Shown piece after piece: positions 5,719 to 6,265 of a stretch of 6,265 bases of DNA (the stretch's first letter is position 1; every line of letters starts with the position of its first letter). Where the stretch lies: NCBI GenBank assembly GCA_017860395.1, contig JAGDMC010000162.1:1-6265 (forward strand). The letters run 5' to 3'. The position numbers and the translations under genes are program-made. The stretch comes from Bacteroidota bacterium. GTDB taxonomy: Bacteria; Bacteroidota; Bacteroidia; Bacteroidales; UBA932. Under the pieces are notes generated by a model. That model did not search any database and was not told where the DNA came from. It worked only from the letters and a program-made list of their open reading frames with translations.

Positions 5719-6265
5719 TTATTTAGCGGCAACCGTAAAATATTTTTTTTTGAACCAGAATGCAACATTTACCAATCCAATCATAACAGGAACCTCAACC
5801 AGAGGACCAATTACCGCAGCAAATGCTTCACCGGAAATGATTCCAAAGATTGCAATTGCAACAGCAATGGCAAGTTCAAAATTATTGCTGGCAGCCGTAA
5901 AAGACAAAGTTGTTGCCTGTTCGTATGTAGCTCCTGCTTTTTTACTCATAAAGAAGGAGACTATAAACATTATTACGAAGTAAATAACAAGCGGTATCGC
6001 AATTCTTATTACGTCCACCGGAATTTTGACAATATATTCTCCTTTAAGAGAGAACATTACAACAATAGTGAATAATAATGCAATTAGTGTTAAAGGGCTA
6101 ATTTTAGGTACAAATTTTTTCTCATACCACTCTTTGCTTTTTACGCGTATTAAGATGAATCTAGTCAGGAACCCCGCTATCATTGGGATGCCAAGGTAAA
6201 TGAAAACACTTTTTGCAATTGTGCCAATAGTTATCTGAGATACAGAGTCATTAACCGGCAGTCCG
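5719..6265 (-). CDS. acr3: Arsenite efflux permease, Acr3 family, C-terminal part
   Basis: The frame stays open to the right edge (182 codons to the stop at 5721-5719); the ATG at 6183 is internal, because upstream sequence continues the family ([18 protein letters not shown], then [11 protein letters not shown]). The protein is an inner-membrane transporter exporting As(III), and sometimes Sb(III), driven by the proton gradient. Several hydrophobic helices are visible, for example around [17 protein letters not shown] and [18 protein letters not shown]. The Acr3 signature [20 protein letters not shown] contains the conserved Glu needed for transport, and [19 protein letters not shown] is the typical last helix. 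The conserved substrate-binding Cys of helix 4 lies outside the window, as do any arsR or arsC partners. About half of the usual ~350 residues are present. It precedes the rhodanese-like gene in a likely operon. Confidence 0.93.
   Translation of the reverse strand, partial: GLPVNDSVSQITIGTIAKSVFIYLGIPMIAGFLTRFILIRVKSKEWYEKKFVPKISPLTLIALLFTIVVMFSLKGEYIVKIPVDVIRIAIPLVIYFVIMFIVSFFMSKKAGATYEQATTLSFTAASNNFELAIAVAIAIFGIISGEAFAAVIGPLVEVPVMIGLVNVAFWFKKKYFTVAAK

Noticed and set aside
5750..5983. 77-codon plus-strand open frame
   Set aside because: It is antisense to the well-supported Acr3 C-terminus and has no independent support.
6181..6183. ATG at 6183 (minus) as the start of the transporter
   Set aside because: The frame continues upstream to the window edge with sequence typical of Acr3, so this Met is internal and the gene is cut by the window.

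Overview
The window looks like a piece of a Bacteroidota (probably Bacteroidales) chromosome. The support is modest base composition, start codons without clear Shine-Dalgarno sequences, two promoters of the Bacteroides type (TTTG, a spacer, then TAnnTTTG), and gene content typical of anaerobic gut or digester Bacteroidetes. This placement is inference; there is no rRNA or other phylogenetic marker here.

Layout. (1) Positions 1-635, minus strand: the first half of a metY-type O-acetylhomoserine sulfhydrylase, running off the left edge. (2) Positions 636-992: a 357-base divergent intergenic region that is unusually full. On the minus strand it holds a consensus-like promoter (852-883), a roughly 200-base 5' leader, a 12-codon Met-rich leader peptide (MMMMRMHRKMHS, 724-762) and GC-rich hairpins just after the leader stop codon, which together look like translation-coupled methionine attenuation of metY. 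On the plus strand it holds a promoter for the hydrogenase genes (938-973) and two related 15-base palindromes (899-913 and 969-983) that could be operators. (3) Positions 993-5295, plus strand: a compact operon of a group B-type [FeFe] hydrogenase, a group C-type sensory [FeFe] hydrogenase with a PAS domain (HydS), and a PP2C/SpoIIE-type phosphatase. (4) Positions 5297-6265, minus strand: the C-terminal half of an Acr3 arsenite efflux permease followed by a degenerate rhodanese-like protein, converging on the phosphatase gene with a single base between the two stop codons.

How they work together. HydS keeps all residues needed to hold an H-cluster and couples it to extra Fe-S clusters and a PAS domain. 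With the adjacent phosphatase it reads as a hydrogen- or redox-sensing module whose output is protein dephosphorylation. The upstream group B hydrogenase has intact N-terminal Fe-S domains and two of the three H-cluster motifs, but its third motif (expected ExMxCxxGC) is absent. Its frame runs into an unrelated tail, while a plausible native C-terminal tail lies in another frame at 2306-2356. The simplest reading is a deletion of roughly 70 bases (not a multiple of three), either real or an assembly or sequencing error. The arsenite pair on the right is a separate functional unit.

The most unusual items are the Met-codon leader peptide with its hairpins and the missing catalytic motif in the first hydrogenase. 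Neither could be checked against databases here.
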